Assembly: GCA_015486445.1 (NCBI GenBank)
Contig: WFRT01000076.1
Location: 1 to 7,819 of the forward strand
Direction: 5' to 3'
DNA length: 7,819 nt
Origin: Pseudomonadota bacterium
Lineage (GTDB): Bacteria; Desulfobacterota; Anaeroferrophillalia; Anaeroferrophillales; Tharpellaceae
The translations under genes were made by a program, and so were the position numbers. The notes below the pieces were generated by a model. That model worked only from the letters and a program-made list of their open reading frames with translations, did not search any database and was not told where the DNA came from. This document shows, piece after piece, positions 1 through 5,967 of this stretch (positions are counted from its first letter, which is position 1; the number at the start of each line of letters is the position of its first letter).

Positions 1-299
1 ACCAGGCAGCGGGTGCCGTGCACCTGCCGGACGGTAAGCAGCCGGCCGAAGTCCTGCCGGCCGGCACCGGCCCTGGCCAGCAGGGCCGCCCGGTTGGCCG
101 CCACGTTGCGGGATTCGTCACCGACCATGAAGCTCATATTGGCCTCGGCCCAGGGCCCCCGGCTGCAGCCCCCGGGCCGGAGGCTGAAGCCGGCCGTGAA
201 ACCGGGCGGGGCCGCGACTTTAAGGTAGGCAGGCCCGGGGCTCCTGTCAAGATGGAAGGGAAATTTAAGTTTTTCAAGAGCGTTTTCGGGCAAGCGCAT
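1..299 (-). CDS. pgeF: PgeF/YfiH-family multicopper polyphenol oxidase-like protein, N-terminal part (partial)
   Basis: This is the first 99 codons of a minus-strand gene whose 3' end lies beyond base 1. The protein starts MRLPENALEKLKFPFHLDRS. Around residues 54-80 it carries the family pattern NMSFMVGD, then a run with V-x-x-NRAALLA, and near the cut a TVRQVHGT motif; the N-S-x-x-VGD, NR and QVHG blocks are typical of the YfiH/YlmD (laccase-domain, DUF152) family. Members are known as purine nucleoside phosphorylase/adenosine deaminase-like enzymes, and in E. coli PgeF corrects L-Ser misincorporation in UDP-MurNAc-peptide. The Cys/His active-site residues lie in the missing part. The ATG at 299-297 overlaps the end of rluD by 26 bases in another frame and has GGAG seven bases upstream (complement of 307-310), so translational coupling with rluD is likely. 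E. coli also has rluD followed by yfiH. Family confidence is high; which activity applies here is open. Confidence 0.85.
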   Translation of the reverse strand, partial: MRLPENALEKLKFPFHLDRSPGPAYLKVAAPPGFTAGFSLRPGGCSRGPWAEANMSFMVGDESRNVAANRAALLARAGAGRQDFGRLLTVRQVHGTRCL

Positions 300-1287
300 C
301 GAGTTTCTCCAGAAGATCGCGGAAATCGGCCGGCAGTTCACTGCTGAATTCCAGGTAGCGGCGGCTGACCGGGTGGATAAAACCCAGGGTCCGGGCGTGC
401 AGGGCCTGGCGCGGAAAATCGCGCAGCAGGCCGGCCACGACCGGGTCGGCCGGCAGCCGTCGAGCCCCTTTGCAACCGTAGATTCGGTCTCCCACCAGGG
501 GGTGGCCGGCGGCGCTCAAATGAACCCGGATCTGGTGGGTGCGGCCGGTTTCGAGACGCAGCGCAACCAGTGAACAGGCGGCGGCCGCAAGGCAGCGCAA
601 AACCCGGTAGTTGGTTTTGGCCGACTTGCCGCCGGAGGTCACGACGGCCATTTTCTTGCGCTGGCGGGGGTGGCGCCCGATGGCCGCGGCAAACGAGCCG
701 CGAAGGGGCTGCAGGCGGCCGTAAACCAGGGCCGTGTATTCCCGAAAAATCGAATGGACCTTGAACTGTTCCGCCAGCTGCTGATGGGTGAAATCGTCCT
801 TGGCCACCACCAGCAGGCCGGAAGTGTCCTGGTCGATGCGATGCACGATGCCGGGCCGCTCGATGCCGCCGATACCGGCCAGGTCGCGACAGTGAAAAAG
901 CAGGGCGTTGACCAGGGTGCCGTCGGCGTGGCCGGCGGCCGGGTGCACCACCATGCCGGCCGCCTTGTCGACCACCACCAGGTGCCGATCCTCGTAAACG
1001 ATCTTAAGCGGCAGATCCTGGGGCTCCAGTTCCAGGGGGACCGGCGCCGGGATCCGGATATCGACCCGGTCGCCGCTTTTCAACCGGCAGGAAGCCCGAA
1101 CCGTCTGCCCGTTGACCCGGACCGCGCCGGTGCGGATCAACTCCTGGATCCGGCTGCGGGAAAGTTCCGCCTGCCGGGCGGCCAGAAAATGATCGAGTCG
1201 GAGGGCCGCGCTTTCCGGGCCCACAAGCCGACTGACCGAGGCCCCGGCCGCCGGGGCGGATTCATTGTGGTCTTGCGATCCTGACAT
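274..1287 (-). CDS. rluD: RluA/RluD-family 23S rRNA pseudouridine synthase
   Basis: 337-residue pseudouridine synthase. Residues about 29-80 form an S4 RNA-binding domain (LRLDHFLAARQAELSRSRIQ, then GAVRVNGQTV and SGDRVDI). The catalytic domain follows from about residue 95, with YEDRHLVVVDKAAGMVVHP, and the signature HRIDQDTSGLLVVAK, in which Asp152 is the expected catalytic residue (Asp139 in E. coli RluD). Further family blocks are REYTALVYG, the LETGRTHQIRVHL segment, HPLVGDRIYG and QALHA. RluD makes pseudouridines in helix 69 of 23S rRNA; the S4 domain, the length and the pgeF neighbour fit RluD better than RluC, but paralogues are hard to separate by eye. The ATG at 1287-1285 is followed by about 23 poorly conserved residues and has only a weak ribosome site, so a later start is possible. 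The stop overlaps the start of pgeF downstream. The upstream neighbour is divergent. Confidence 0.93.
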   Translation of the reverse strand: MSGSQDHNESAPAAGASVSRLVGPESAALRLDHFLAARQAELSRSRIQELIRTGAVRVNGQTVRASCRLKSGDRVDIRIPAPVPLELEPQDLPLKIVYEDRHLVVVDKAAGMVVHPAAGHADGTLVNALLFHCRDLAGIGGIERPGIVHRIDQDTSGLLVVAKDDFTHQQLAEQFKVHSIFREYTALVYGRLQPLRGSFAAAIGRHPRQRKKMAVVTSGGKSAKTNYRVLRCLAAAACSLVALRLETGRTHQIRVHLSAAGHPLVGDRIYGCKGARRLPADPVVAGLLRDFPRQALHARTLGFIHPVSRRYLEFSSELPADFRDLLEKLDALARKRS

Positions 1288-1472
1288 CGATAATCTCGCG
1301 GCAAGTCAAACCCGGGCAAAAAGCGGCCCGCACCGCCGCAATCAGGGAGACGGCGCGGGGGGGGTGAGCTTACGCCACAACCCGCTTGCATTTTCGCCGG
1401 CAAACGGTTATATAGCAAAGATATCGAATTAGCGATATATTCTCATATAAACTGAACCACTCAATCTCCCGG
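1288..1472. promoter_or_regulatory. Divergent intergenic region with AT-rich island and inverted repeat
   Basis: This 185-base stretch separates rluD (minus) from the PAS-DHp gene (plus). The first 115 bases are GC-rich without recognisable signal except an eight-G run at 1357-1364. From about 1405 to 1455 it turns AT-rich. An inverted repeat ATATCG (1421-1426) / CGATAT (1433-1438) with six bases between them sits there, and TATATT (1436-1441) and TATAAA (1446-1451) are possible -10 boxes for the plus-strand gene, though I see no good -35 at the proper distance. ATATTCTCATATAA (1437-1450) nearly matches a sequence at 2993-3005 before murJ. Promoters in both directions must lie here by layout, but the exact boxes are uncertain. 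Confidence 0.4.
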
Positions 1473-2228
1473 ATGAATACAACCAGTTCCCGCTCCCAGC
1501 CGCCACCCGGCCTTTGCAAGGCAGCCCTGCAGCAGGCTCCCTACGGAATCATGGTCTGCCAAGCTGACGGCCGCATCTCCTTCGCCAATGAGCTTGCCGC
1601 TTCTCTTCTTCGTCATGAACTCATCGGCCACAACCTGCAAAACATCATCAACATCGAAAAACCGATCCTGCTCGCCTGGAAAGATATGCTCCAGGGCCGC
1701 CGTTCCTCGGCGACCATGATTTTTTCCCTCGAACCCGGAAAAAACCATCCCCACAAAACCAAACTCTCACTCCAGGCCCAGGTGCTGGACGGCTCCTTTT
1801 CGGGCATCGAAGACCATATTCTGATTTTCATCGACGATCTCAACAGCAAGCGCGACCTGCTGCTGACCGACAGCCTCGACGAGTTGGTAGCGGAAACCGG
1901 CAAGGAACTCGAGGCCATCCACCGCCAGCTGATTCAGAGCGGCAAACGGACCGGCATGACCGAAACCGCCGGAGCCGTCGCCCACGAACTGCGCCAGCCC
2001 CTGACCACCGTCCTGGGGCTCATCGAACTGCTCGGCTCGCAGGAAACCATCGGTGACGACCCCAAGCTCAAGCGCAGCTTCGAGACCATCCAGAAACAGT
2101 GCCTGAAGATGGCCGACATCATCAAGAAGATGGAACAGCTGGTGACCTACAAGACCCGTCACTATGTCAACGGCCGCAAGATCATCGACCTGAACGAGTC
2201 CAGCCGCAGCGATTCCTCCGAAAAATAA
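1473..2228 (+). CDS. PAS domain and HisKA (DHp) protein lacking a histidine-kinase ATPase domain
   Basis: 251 residues. Residues about 18-128 look like a PAS sensor domain: ALQQAPYGIMVCQADGRISF followed by ANELAASLL and ending in HILIFIDDLN. A helical, charged linker (about 129-160) leads to a dimerisation/phosphoacceptor domain with the H-box GAVAHELRQPLTTVLGLIEL; His171 is the expected phosphoacceptor, with E172 and P176 as in ordinary sensor kinases. The second DHp helix runs to about residue 226. The protein then ends with HYVNGRKIIDLNESS and a short polar tail. There is no N, G1, F or G2 box, and the gene stops a few bases before a terminator, with no ATPase remnant downstream. It has no membrane segment, so it is cytoplasmic. 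It may be phosphorylated in trans, act as a phosphotransfer or scaffold partner, or bind a signal only. The ATG at 1473 has no clear Shine-Dalgarno sequence. Domain calls are confident; function is unknown. Confidence 0.85.
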   Translation: MNTTSSRSQPPPGLCKAALQQAPYGIMVCQADGRISFANELAASLLRHELIGHNLQNIINIEKPILLAWKDMLQGRRSSATMIFSLEPGKNHPHKTKLSLQAQVLDGSFSGIEDHILIFIDDLNSKRDLLLTDSLDELVAETGKELEAIHRQLIQSGKRTGMTETAGAVAHELRQPLTTVLGLIELLGSQETIGDDPKLKRSFETIQKQCLKMADIIKKMEQLVTYKTRHYVNGRKIIDLNESSRSDSSEK

Positions 2229-2229
2229 C

Positions 2230-2252
2230 TTTGCCGACCGCCGGGCGGCAAA
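2230..2252. terminator. Hairpin TTTGCCG/CGGCAAA, first part of a double terminator
   Basis: A seven-base perfect stem, TTTGCCG (2230-2236) and CGGCAAA (2246-2252), with a nine-base loop, begins one base after the stop codon of the PAS-DHp gene. It is followed directly by the stronger hairpin at 2255-2276. Alone it is not a typical intrinsic terminator for the plus strand because A residues follow it. Confidence 0.4.
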
Positions 2253-2254
2253 AA

Positions 2255-2276
2255 AAAACGGGCGACCGCCCGTTTT
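2255..2276. terminator. Bidirectional intrinsic terminator between convergent genes
   Basis: AAAACGGGC (2255-2263) and GCCCGTTTT (2268-2276) form a perfect nine-base stem around a GACC loop. On the plus strand the stem ends in four T residues, closing the PAS-DHp transcript. On the minus strand it is followed by a run of eight to nine T residues (complement of 2250-2258), an especially good terminator for the fmdB transcript arriving from the right. Confidence 0.88.
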
Positions 2277-2283
2277 ATCCGTT

Positions 2284-2508
2284 TCAGGAAAAACCGCTGC
2301 CGCCGGCCGGGCAGCCGCCGGCGCCGCAGCCCGGACCCGGAACCGCCCCGCTGCCGCCTGAGACCTGGATGGCGGTAGCCGACAAAAGCCGGCGCAGCCC
2401 GGTAACTCCGCATTCGGGACAGCTTAAAAGCTTGCCGTCCTCCCCCATCTTCTGCAGAACTTCGATCCGTTTCCCGCAGCCGGGACACTCATATTCGTAC
2501 AAAGGCAT
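2284..2508 (-). CDS. FmdB-family zinc ribbon protein
   Basis: 74 residues, the usual size for the FmdB/CxxC_CxxC_SSSS putative regulatory family. It begins MPLYEYECPGCGKRIEVLQK, and the two zinc-binding knuckles are C8-x-x-C11 and C30-x-x-C33, followed by GLRRLLSATAI, the usual end of the ribbon. The tail is Gly/Pro-rich with two more cysteines (GPGCGAGGCPAGG). Members are named after FmdB of Methylophilus, linked to amidase regulation, but the biochemical role of most is unknown. The start is firm: AGGAGG (complement of 2515-2520) lies six bases upstream of the ATG. Only one base separates it from the stop of the ArsR-family gene, so the two are surely cotranscribed. It ends just before the strong terminator at 2255-2276. 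Confidence 0.9.
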   Translation of the reverse strand: MPLYEYECPGCGKRIEVLQKMGEDGKLLSCPECGVTGLRRLLSATAIQVSGGSGAVPGPGCGAGGCPAGGSGFS

Positions 2509-2509
2509 C

Positions 2510-2854
2510 TTACTCCTCCTGGGCCGGGAGCTTTTCCTCGTCCTGGGCCTTCAGGGCCGCCTCGCAGCAATCCATGCCGAAATGGTCCATCAGGGTGCCG
2601 ATCAGCAATTTGCAGATGTCGTCACAGACCCAGTAGCGCATGGCGACCCCTTCCCGGGCCGAATCCACAATCCCCTTGCCCTTCAAAACCGAAAGGTGCT
2701 GAGAAACCGTGGCCTGGGGCAATTCCAGACAGCTCCAGAGATTTTTGACGCAACTTTCTCTCGTCAGCAGATTCTGAACGATTTGCAACCTTACCGGGTG
2801 ACCCAGGACTTTCAAGACCTCTGCCACCCGGTTGCAGACTTTTTCCTTATCCAA
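2510..2854 (-). CDS. Cysteine-rich ArsR/SmtB-family transcriptional regulator
   Basis: 114-residue winged-helix repressor-type protein. The N-terminal helix has the common LKVLGHPVRLQIVQNLL block (residues 14-30). The recognition helix region is LPQATVSQHLSVLKGKGIVD (45-64), and the wing is AREGVAMRYWV. There are seven cysteines in 114 residues (7, 35, 42, 77, 81, 96, 97). Cys35 lies where ArsR-type arsenite ligands and the first reactive Cys of persulfide sensors (SqrR/BigR type) usually lie; the C77-x-x-x-C81 pair is beside the start of the last helix. A metal(loid), redox or sulfide signal is therefore plausible, but no target pathway gene adjoins except fmdB. The start is TTG (2854-2852) with a GGGGGG stretch about six bases upstream; no in-frame ATG is seen close upstream. 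The start aligns well with typical family N-termini. It probably binds the AT-rich region before it and controls its own operon. Confidence 0.9.
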   Translation of the reverse strand: MDKEKVCNRVAEVLKVLGHPVRLQIVQNLLTRESCVKNLWSCLELPQATVSQHLSVLKGKGIVDSAREGVAMRYWVCDDICKLLIGTLMDHFGMDCCEAALKAQDEEKLPAQEE

Positions 2855-3087
2855 AGCCAGCCCCCCGCTGCTTTTGCCGGAAATAAAGCCCCTCTTTCCC
2901 GGAAAGACTCCCCTGTTATCCTGCCGCGACAGGAATTCGATATCCAGTTACTTAATTATACAAATTACCTAAAGCTGAGTATATATATATTGATATTTCA
3001 TATAACCGGTTAACCATAATCTGTCAAATATTTTGTCCCCGCAGCACCCTCAAGAACCGGAAAACCCTTGTTGCCGGAAGGAGACTC
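2855..3087. promoter_or_regulatory. AT-rich divergent regulatory region between arsR-type gene and murJ
   Basis: About 2930-3020 is far richer in A and T than its surroundings. On the minus strand a perfect TATAAT (complement of 2955-2960) is a likely -10 box for the ArsR-family gene, although the -35 position is weak. An alternating TA stretch occupies about 2979-2990. Two overlapping palindromes, AACCGGTT (3004-3011) and GGTTAACC (3008-3015), follow. TTGATA at 2990-2995 could serve as a -35 for murJ, but no -10 sits at the right distance. Autoregulation by the ArsR-family protein in this region is expected from family habit; the operator itself cannot be fixed by eye. Confidence 0.4.
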
Positions 3088-3108
3088 ATGTTATACAGCC
3101 GGGCGTAA
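3088..3108 (+). CDS. Possible 6-codon leader ORF upstream of murJ
   Basis: ATG at 3088 is preceded by GGAAGGAG (3076-3083), four bases away, and encodes MLYSRA before TAA at 3106-3108. The next ribosome site, AGGAGGT (3112-3118), begins three bases after this stop and serves the GTG at 3127. ATG 3088 is in the same frame as murJ, so the reading frame is interrupted by this single stop. It may be a leader peptide coupled to murJ translation or a decayed original start. Nothing except the ribosome site and context supports expression. Confidence 0.25.
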   Translation: MLYSRA

Positions 3109-3126
3109 AACAGGAGGTCTGAGGCT

Positions 3127-4821
3127 GTGGGAAGCAAACCCGGACCACACCATTTCCGGGCCCGCAACGGAGCTGTTCCGGGGCTGCCGGAGCGGCTCAT
3201 TCGAAGGGGGGCGACCATAAAAAAGAAGACTCCAGCCAGTCTGGTGAAAAATGCCGGAATCATCAGCGGCGCCACCCTGTTGAGCCGCGTCCTGGGTTTT
3301 GTCCGGGATATGGTGATCGCCAGTTATCTGGGCACCTCGATCTACGCCGACGCCTTCTTCGTTGCCTTCCGCATTCCCAACCTGCTGCGCCGGCTTTTCG
3401 GTGAAGGCTCCCTGACCTCGGCCTTCGTTCCGGTTTTTTCTTCCTATCTCGCCGCCGGCAACCGCGGCGAGGCCCGGAAAATCGCCCAGACGGCCATGAC
3501 CCTGACCGCCATAGTGCTGACCCTGGTCACCCTCTGCGGAATCCTCTTCTCCCCTTTCATCATCTCGCTGATCGCCCCGGGCTTTGCCGCCACGCCGCAG
3601 AAATTCGAGCTCGCGGTTTACCTGAACCGGCTGATGTTTCCCTACATCCTGCTCATCAGCCTGGTCGCGCTGGCCATGGGCATCCTCAACGCCGACGACC
3701 ACTTCCTGACCCCGGCCCTGGCTCCGGTGTTGCTCAACCTCTGCATGATCGCCGCGGCCCTGGGCCTGACCCCGCTGCTCGGCAACGCCGCCCTGGCCCT
3801 GGCCGTCGGGGTCATTCTCGGCGGCATCGCCCAGCTCGCCCTGCAACTGCCGGTGCTGAAAAAACACGGTTTTCCCTTCCGCCCCCGGTTTAATTTCCGC
3901 CATCCCGCGATCAAGCGCATCATCATCCTTATGGGGCCCTCGCTGCTCGGCCTGGCGATTACCCAGATCACCATTTTTTTCAACACCCTGCTGGCCTCAT
4001 ACCTGGTTGACGGCAGCATCTCCTACCTCTATTTCGCCGACCGCCTGATCCAGTTTCCGCTCGGGGTTTTCGCCGTCGCCCTGGGCACCGCGGTATTGCC
4101 GGCCTTAAGCCGGGCCGCCGCCGGGCAGCACTGGCGGGAGTACTCCGAAACCTTCTCCCTGGCCCTGCGCCTGCTGATCTTCATCACCCTGCCGGCCATG
4201 GCCGGACTCATCGTCTTGAGCCGGCCGATCGTCTACCTGCTGTTCGAACGGGGTCATTTCGGCCCCCACTCGACCCTGATGGTGGCCCAGACCATCATTG
4301 CCTACGCCTCCGGCCTCTGGGCCTACGCCGCCTTGAGAATCGTCGTCCCGGCCTTCTACTCCCTGCAGGACACCAAGACCCCGGTCAAGGCCGGGGCCGT
4401 CGCCCTGGTCGTCAACCTGATCGCGGCCGTGGTCCTGATGCAGTTCCTCCAGCACCTGGGCCTGGCCCTGGCCACCGCGATCTCGAGCTCCGTCAACTGC
4501 CTGCTGCTCCTCTACCTGCTGAAAAAAAAGCTCGGTCAGGAGATTCAAATCACCGGCAGCGGCCGGGCTTTTCTCCAGAGCGCCGGGGCCAGCCTGCTGA
4601 TGGCGGCCGTCATCCTGCTGCTCAACCGGCTGCCGGCCACAGCCCTGGTCTACGAAAATCATTTTCACGAGGCCCTGCGCCTGGTTTTACGAATCACTCT
4701 CGGACTGGCGGTCTACTTAGGCTGCGCCCGGCTCCTGGGGAGCCCGGAACTGGCGGAAATCGGCCGGCTTTTTCGCCGCCGCAAACCTTCGGCGGTCGCC
4801 GGTGGCCCCCGCAGCTCCTGA
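3127..4821 (+). CDS. murJ: MurJ lipid II flippase
   Basis: MOP-superfamily inner-membrane protein that moves lipid II across the cytoplasmic membrane for peptidoglycan synthesis. The family start block SRVLGFVRDMVIASYLG is followed by YADAFFVAFRIPNLLRRLFG and EGSLTSAFVPVFSSY, which include the charged residues (Arg, Asp, Arg) of the MurJ central cavity. About 14 hydrophobic helices follow. Length from GTG is 564 residues, compared with about 510 in E. coli. The GTG at 3127 has a perfect AGGAGGT nine bases upstream, but it adds about 30 Pro/Arg-rich residues unlike any MurJ. The body that resembles MurJ starts near KKKTPASLVKNAGIISGATL, directly after an ATA codon (3217-3219) with AAGGGGGG five bases upstream; GTG 3244 is another choice. 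The function is sure, the start is not. mltG follows after 16 bases. Confidence 0.93.
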   Translation: MGSKPGPHHFRARNGAVPGLPERLIRRGATIKKKTPASLVKNAGIISGATLLSRVLGFVRDMVIASYLGTSIYADAFFVAFRIPNLLRRLFGEGSLTSAFVPVFSSYLAAGNRGEARKIAQTAMTLTAIVLTLVTLCGILFSPFIISLIAPGFAATPQKFELAVYLNRLMFPYILLISLVALAMGILNADDHFLTPALAPVLLNLCMIAAALGLTPLLGNAALALAVGVILGGIAQLALQLPVLKKHGFPFRPRFNFRHPAIKRIIILMGPSLLGLAITQITIFFNTLLASYLVDGSISYLYFADRLIQFPLGVFAVALGTAVLPALSRAAAGQHWREYSETFSLALRLLIFITLPAMAGLIVLSRPIVYLLFERGHFGPHSTLMVAQTIIAYASGLWAYAALRIVVPAFYSLQDTKTPVKAGAVALVVNLIAAVVLMQFLQHLGLALATAISSSVNCLLLLYLLKKKLGQEIQITGSGRAFLQSAGASLLMAAVILLLNRLPATALVYENHFHEALRLVLRITLGLAVYLGCARLLGSPELAEIGRLFRRRKPSAVAGGPRSS

Positions 4822-4837
4822 ACGAAGGAATCTACGC

Positions 4838-5842
4838 ATGTCCCTGAAACGTTTCCTGGCGGCCCTGCTCCTGTCCCTTGTGGGCCTGGTTTTGCTGGCC
4901 GGGATGGATCTCTACAACTTTACCCGCCGGCCCGGACCCGACCGGGAGACCATCATCGAAATCGCTCCCGGCAGCCCCTTGAAAAAGATTGCCCGCCAGT
5001 TGCGGCAAAAGGGGGTGATTTCATCGGTGCCCTGGTTCATCATCGTCAACCGATTAAACGGGAGCGGCACCAGCCTCAAGGCCGGTGAATACCGGATCGC
5101 TCCACGGGCCACGCCGCTGGAAATCATCGAACTCCTCAAATCGGGCCGGGTCATAGAACGGAGCCTGAGCATCCCCGAAGGCTTTACCCTGAAACAGATC
5201 GGAGAACGGCTTGTAGCCCGGGGAATCTGCCGGGGTGATGAGTTCGAACGCCTCAGCCGAAACCGGCAGTTGCTGGAAAAATGGGAAATCCCCGGCTCCT
5301 CCCTGGAAGGCTACCTCTTCCCCAGCACCTACAATTACAGCCGCCAGACCGGTTGCCGGCAGATGCTGGAGACCATGCTGGCCACCGGGAAACGGGAATA
5401 TGAAAAGATCAGGGAAAACTCCCCGCCCCTGAACCTGACCCGCCACCAGGTCCTGACCCTGGCCTCGATGATCCAGAAGGAGGCCGGCACCGAGAGTGAA
5501 ATGCCGCTCATCGCCTCGGTCTTTTTCAACCGCCTGCGCCGCGACATGCGGCTGGCCAGCGACCCGACGACAATCTACGCCCTGGGGCCCGCCTTTGACG
5601 GCAACCTGCGGCGCCGTGACCTGAAAAACCCCTCCCCCTACAACACCTACCAGCACAAGGGACTGCCCCCGGGACCGATCTGCAGCGCCGGCCGTAAAGC
5701 CATCGCCGCGGTCTTCAACCCGGCTGACAGCGACTTTCTTTATTTCGTCGCCCGCGGCGACGGCCGTCACCAGTTCTCCCGCAGCCTCAAAGAACACAAC
5801 CGGGCCGTCTATCGCTACCAGCTCCACCGGTCGAAAAAATAG
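4838..5842 (+). CDS. mltG: MltG endolytic peptidoglycan transglycosylase
   Basis: 334 residues of the YceG/MltG family, which cleaves nascent glycan strands in the inner membrane and so ends their growth. Residues about 5-22 (FLAALLLSLVGLVLLAG) form a single membrane anchor after a short cytoplasmic MSLKR. A LysM-like segment covers about 38-100 (IAPGSPLKKIARQLRQKGVI to GEYRI). The catalytic part includes SSLEGYLFPSTYNY, LASMIQKEAGTESEMPLIAS with Glu215 as the expected catalytic acid (Glu218 in E. coli), VFFNRL, SDPTTIYALG and SPYNTYQHKGLPPGPICSAG; the end is FVARGDGRHQFSRSLKEHN. The first Glu of the common E-K-E triplet is Gln here, while the catalytic one is kept. ATG 4838 has AAGGA eight bases upstream and is preferred to an in-frame GTG at 4802 inside murJ, because it begins exactly at the anchor. 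It lies 16 bases after murJ, probably one transcript. Confidence 0.95.
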   Translation: MSLKRFLAALLLSLVGLVLLAGMDLYNFTRRPGPDRETIIEIAPGSPLKKIARQLRQKGVISSVPWFIIVNRLNGSGTSLKAGEYRIAPRATPLEIIELLKSGRVIERSLSIPEGFTLKQIGERLVARGICRGDEFERLSRNRQLLEKWEIPGSSLEGYLFPSTYNYSRQTGCRQMLETMLATGKREYEKIRENSPPLNLTRHQVLTLASMIQKEAGTESEMPLIASVFFNRLRRDMRLASDPTTIYALGPAFDGNLRRRDLKNPSPYNTYQHKGLPPGPICSAGRKAIAAVFNPADSDFLYFVARGDGRHQFSRSLKEHNRAVYRYQLHRSKK

Positions 5843-5891
5843 CCCGGCCCCGAAACCCCTCCCGCCAAGCCCTCTTTGCCGGCCGGCGGCA

Positions 5892-5919
5892 TTGACGGAA
5901 AAATTTTTCGGAGTATAAT
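5892..5919 (+). promoter_or_regulatory. Sigma70-type promoter of the GalT-family gene
   Basis: TTGACG (5892-5897) and TATAAT (5914-5919) are separated by 16 bases, close to the ideal for the housekeeping sigma factor, which would start transcription around 5926 and give a leader of about 40 bases. The spacer holds a perfect 12-base palindrome, GAAAAATTTTTC (5898-5909), which may bend the DNA or serve as an operator. This shows that the next gene is not simply a third member of the murJ-mltG operon. The rest of the 125-base gap shows a GCCGGCCGGC palindrome (5878-5887) but no convincing terminator after mltG. Confidence 0.8.
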
Positions 5920-5967
5920 AAGTTAGAGAGCAAACCGCCGCCAAAATCAACCACAGGACTTTTAGCC

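Noticed and set aside
670..1284. 204-codon open frame antisense to rluD
   Set aside because: A complement shadow of a conserved pseudouridine synthase; no motif of its own.
1357..1364. Run of eight G as a possible phase-variable tract
   Set aside because: It is far from any identified promoter box and short; a lone G8 in a GC-rich intergenic region is weak evidence.
2979..2990. Alternating TA stretch as a replication or recombination site
   Set aside because: Too short and without accompanying repeats or DnaA boxes; it fits an ordinary AT-rich promoter region.
2099..3013. 304-codon plus-strand open frame across the PAS-DHp end, fmdB and the arsR-type gene
   Set aside because: It crosses the strong terminator and two clear genes on the other strand and has no family resemblance.
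3091..3903. 270-codon open frame antisense to murJ
   Set aside because: Its translation is a low-complexity Gly/Gln/Asp/Arg-rich string typical of the complement of a GC-rich membrane-protein gene; murJ on the other strand is certain.
5054..5950. 298-codon open frame antisense to mltG
   Set aside because: No recognisable domain, it runs across the galT promoter, and the mltG frame explains the sequence fully.
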